DNA from: Owenia fusiformis
Taxonomy: Eukaryota > Annelida > Polychaeta > Sabellida > Oweniidae
Direction of reading: 5' to 3'
Assembly (NCBI GenBank): GCA_903813345.2
Contig: CAIIXF020000009.1
Coordinates: 34,043,259-34,107,258, forward strand
Length of the DNA: 64,000 nucleotides
The position numbers were made by a program, and so were the translations under genes. Under the pieces are notes generated by a model that saw nothing but the letters and a program-made list of their open reading frames with translations, had not been told where the DNA came from and did no database searches. Of this stretch, positions 60,298 through 64,000 are shown piece by piece (within the stretch, counting starts at the first letter, position 1; every line of letters starts with the position of its first letter).

Positions 60298-62089
60298 AGA
60301 TGGCGTAGTGGTGAAGTTATGGTTTAATGAACCATAAGAGAGATTTTCTCATTTAGCTGTAAGAAGCATTTACCTCTTCCAGTTCAAGCACTACTGGTGT
60401 TTGTTTGGGTTAATGTGTGTATCAATATGTTGACAAAATGTTCTGGAAAACAATTTTATGTTCGCTTTTCAAAATGATGTCGGGCAGAGCATCAGAAACT
60501 TTATTAGATTCAGAGGAAAATATAGCATATATTTAGTCAGCATGTTGGTATGACCATAAAGTACTCTTGCACCTAAACCCCTTGAGTAAAATAAGTAAGC
60601 TGGTTATCACCTTGCATGATACTTAGTTGCAATCGTGTTAAAAATTGAAAGATAAATGTTCATAATAAAATATTTTTATATTATCTTTATACATAAGGTC
60701 TGTGGATGGTACAGCTATGACAAACAACTCAAAAAAATAGAAACAGTGCCAATTGGTGCTTTTGATTGATTTATGAGTTGGGATTTAAGTTGTGGCTATA
60801 CCAATTACAGACCCTAAGTACAGTTTAGTGTATAGCCCCAAGATTCCATGACCATAATGAATTGACCCCATAATAATATAATGGATGGGTCACTTCAGGT
60901 TCTTGGGGGTTTTCATTAGACTGTGCATGAATTTCTCAATGAATTCTTAGTTACGTTTACATTTTATGTAAAAACAGAATATATAGTTTAGGGTAGGTCA
61001 GTATCTTTAAGGCTGTTGAGGTTAAAAGAGATCCATGTACAAGATGGAATGTTTCTTATGTTCATGTGTAAGGCCTAATGTTCACATGCATAAGCATATT
61101 AAAGGTATAATCTTAACTTATTTGTTCATGTTGAAGGCCTAATGTTCACTTGTGTATACATGCTAAAGGCCTAATGTTCAAACATGGGTGCAAGTTAAAG
61201 GTCTCATGACAAGTATATATCAAATAAGGAACATTCCTCATATAGTCATTGAATGAAACAAAGGTGCTTACAGATTGACTTACTGTAGTCTTGCATATAA
61301 TATGGGTCATTTTGTTCATAAGGTGATACTTCATGATTTCAAATTCAAGAGACCAAATGCAATATAAAATGCAAATTGTATGTATGTATAAATTCATGGA
61401 GACACAGTCCATTTTTTATTTTGAATGCCCAAAATTAAGTTCAAGGAGATTGTATATACTTATAATATTTGTGTCAATAAAGATGAGTATTTTTGTATCT
61501 TATACCTGAATAGGTTTGGGGGTGTGTAACACCTGTGAATAAATGTCATATCTTACAGATATGGGTTGGGTATGTTTGGGTTCTATATGTATAACTGGGG
61601 AATGTGCAGTTCTTAGTCTAGTTGTCTTTCAAAAGAGCTGAGACTTCCCCCAATCCTATATCAGGTGAAGATAAGGTCATTTTATTTTAGATATAGGGTT
61701 TATCCTCTAGGAAATATCTTTATCTCCCTGAAAATAAATTCTTTATCCAAAGCCTCCCAAATCATATGTGATTACATTATAGGGTATGCATGTAGTAAGG
61801 TATAATACAAGTTATATTTCATGAGAGAAAATCAATGTAAATTATTCAACCGTTATATGAAATTTTAATTAGTAGGTTGAGTAAAAGAAATGGAGTATAG
61901 AGTCTTTGGAAAGTAGTTTTGAGACTGTATATTGTAGAATATATAGCATTACATTAAAATAATGTTCTCAAAAGTGTTCCAATGTTTTACAGACTTATTA
62001 TCATGACATATTTAATTGACATTCATATTCTCCATGACATGTGCCATATGATTGACAGGATCTAAACTTTTACACAATAAAACATGTTT
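60298..62089. other. SGSM3 3' flank, no other gene recognised
   Basis: Includes the probable 3' UTR of terminal exon D with AATAAA near 60664 and 61472. The phrase AAGGCCTAATGTTCA recurs three times at 61070-61180. No coding motif is recognised. Confidence 0.5.
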
Positions 62090-62630
62090 AAAGTACAGTA
62101 CAGTACAGCTCGGTACAGTACAGTTCGGTACAGTACAGTAAAGTACAGTATATTGCAATTTAGTACAGCTGGTACAGTACAGTACAATATGGTGTATTGC
62201 AATACAGTACAGCTAGTACAGTACAGTACAATACAGTGTTTTGCAATACAGTACAGCTGGTACAGTACAGTACAATACTGTGTTTTGCAATACAGTACAA
62301 CTGGTACAGTACAGTACAATACGGTGTATTGCAATACAGTACAACTGGTACAGTACAGTACAATACGGTGTATTGCAATACAGTACAGCTGGTACAGTAC
62401 AGTACAATACGGTGTTTTGCAATACAGTACAACTGGTACAGTGCAGTACAATACGGTGTATTGCAATACAGTACAACTGGTACAGTACAGTACCATACGG
62501 TGTATTGCAATACAGTACAGCTTGTACAGTACAGTACAATACGGTGTATTGCAATACAGTACAGCTGGTACAGTACAGTACAATTCGGTGTTTTGCAATA
62601 CAGTACAGCTTGTACAGTCATACAGTGCAG
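62090..62630. repeat. 44-bp GTACAGTAC minisatellite
   Basis: About 12 copies of a unit made of GTACAGTACAGTACAATACG, GTGTATTGCAATACAGTACA and ACTG. Each contains the perfect palindrome GTATTGCAATAC (or a GTTTTGCAATAC variant) and overlapping GTAC sites. Several frames on both strands stay open for 113-206 codons only because the 44-bp period cycles through frames without stops. Confidence 0.93.
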
Positions 62631-64000
62631 TAGATGAAGGGTTTATGTCACCTCCTCTTATTTACCCCATCCTTGATCCAAGGCTATTTCAATGCTTTCT
62701 ATAGCAGTGATCCCCAATCTTGAAGAATGATTTACCAATCTATTTCTTTGTAAGAAAAAGGTAAATAAGAGAGGTTAATATAAAAGTACAGAACATGAAT
62801 TTGGCATCAAATCAAAATAATTATTATGTTTTTGGTCAAATTCCATATCAGTCACTTTATACATGTAAATGACATAGTCTTGCACCAGGCCCCCTCCCCA
62901 CATCTACCACATCTGAGTGGAATGAAGGGTTGAGACTTGTTGCTAGACTAAACTGTATGATTTATGGTATACACAGTGTATTATATATTATGTTATAATG
63001 AAAGATGAAATATATACAAATTATTAATATATTCAATTACATGATTTTTATGTTGATTTATATCAACCAGGTCAACTTGATTCAACTTTCACCTGATTGA
63101 GGTGATCAGCCTTTTTATGCCCTTTTAATTTGAGGGTTAATCCAGTTCATGTGGGAAATGATGATGTTCAATGTCACCATAACTTGCAACAAGGCATTTA
63201 CTTCCTTTGTTATGAACATTATCAAAGTCAAACTGAGTTCAATAGGGCCTTGCAGAGTTGTTTGTATGGGATAAGGGTTGGGGTGAAATGTACAACAATC
63301 AATTGAAAGTTGCACCGATCTACATACTGACAGACGGACAGCCATCCAATATCATTTACAAAATAAAGATGAGAATGTTGAATAGTAATCTGAGTGACAG
63401 AGTCCAATTCAACTACCAAATTATTGAAAAGGGTAAATGAAAAGTGCCTTAATAAAGGCTCAGTGCATAATTTCAACTTATGACTCCATCATAAATTTAC
63501 TTTTTTTTTATTTAAATTATAGTATTTGTAAGCATGTACCTGTTATTAGTCCTGTTGTGCTGATTTACACATGTGTTGTATGAGATCCGATTAATATACA
63601 TGTACTTACCCAGGGACCATAGACCAACACGTTACTTCAATAAGTTAAAAAATGTTATTTTACAATAACTGTCTTTGGAAAATAATTACCATGTCCCTGT
63701 TTAAAACAAATGGAAAAATTATTGCAAAGACAAACCTATATGGTATTTTCATTCAACAACTACCAGGATAGACACATAAACCACTTCATTGACATTTATT
63801 TATACTCATATTTAAATCTAGTATGAAGAAAATCGGAGTTATTTTGTACGGGTTGGGTTGCTTTTGTACGTAATCCATTAAGATGCTATTAATGGAAATG
63901 ACCTTAATCATTATGAAAATCAGCTGATTTCTGGTATGTTAACCTGTACATGTGATATAATTAAAGTCAAAGAGCAAACAAGTTCACTCATCATAAAACA
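62631..64000. other. Right edge, no gene recognised
   Basis: AT-rich DNA with short chance ORFs only; no splice-linked conserved motif seen. Confidence 0.45.

Noticed and set aside
62062-62704. Long ORFs (113-206 codons) on both strands
   Set aside because: They are produced by a 44-bp stop-free repeat cycling through all frames; the peptides are repetitive Tyr/Cys/Val strings with no domain.
1-64000. tRNA, rRNA or CRISPR arrays
   Set aside because: No cloverleaf with a GGTTCRA box and matching stem was noticed, no rRNA core sequence, and the tandem arrays lack regular unique spacers; a covariance-model scan would be needed to exclude diverged RNAs.

Overview
This is AT-rich nuclear DNA from an animal, probably a marine invertebrate. 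Genes are split into many short coding exons with GT-AG introns of about 0.1 to 6.5 kb, and introns and flanks are full of small DNA transposons (MITEs), non-LTR retrotransposon fragments and minisatellites. The conserved proteins are metazoan. I cannot fix the phylum from the sequence alone; an invertebrate deuterostome or a lophotrochozoan are both possible.

Two complete conserved genes lie head to head in the middle. On the minus strand (30126 down to 13405) is a polycystin-2 cation-channel gene (PKD2-like). It has 15 constitutive coding exons plus one in-frame 60-bp cassette exon; with the cassette it gives 906 residues. On the plus strand (30647 to at least 47943, and up to 60297) is an SGSM3-like gene encoding a TBC-SH3-RUN protein, with 18 shared coding exons. 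The two start codons are only about 520 bp apart, so the genes probably share a bidirectional promoter.

Layout. 1-4775: a diverged copy of the PKD2 promoter, exon 1, exon 2 and flanking introns, interrupted by a GTT-rich satellite, a MITE and a 5'-truncated LINE; it runs off the left edge and could be the start of a tandem paralogue. 4776-13404: no convincing gene; several MITEs, including a GC-rich Harbinger-like one. 13405-30126: PKD2. 30127-30646: intergenic promoter. 30647-47943: SGSM3 shared exons plus the first 3' terminal exon. 47944-60297: three more alternative terminal exons spread over 12 kb between repeats. 60298-64000: repeats including a 44-bp minisatellite, no gene seen.

The most unusual biology is in SGSM3. 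First, four separate terminal exons (47799, 51886, 53633, 60162) each begin with a splice acceptor in exactly the same phase, each encode a version of the last part of the RUN domain, and each end in their own stop. One donor can therefore choose among four C-termini. Second, the 3' end of a TBC-domain exon together with its splice donor has been amplified into a perfect-register 67-bp x 19 minisatellite. Third, two 295-bp copies of a foldback element sit in opposite orientation in introns on either side of that region and could pair in the pre-mRNA. On the PKD2 side, the partial tandem duplication and the cassette exon are the points of interest. All calls were made by reading the sequence; no alignment or database search was run.
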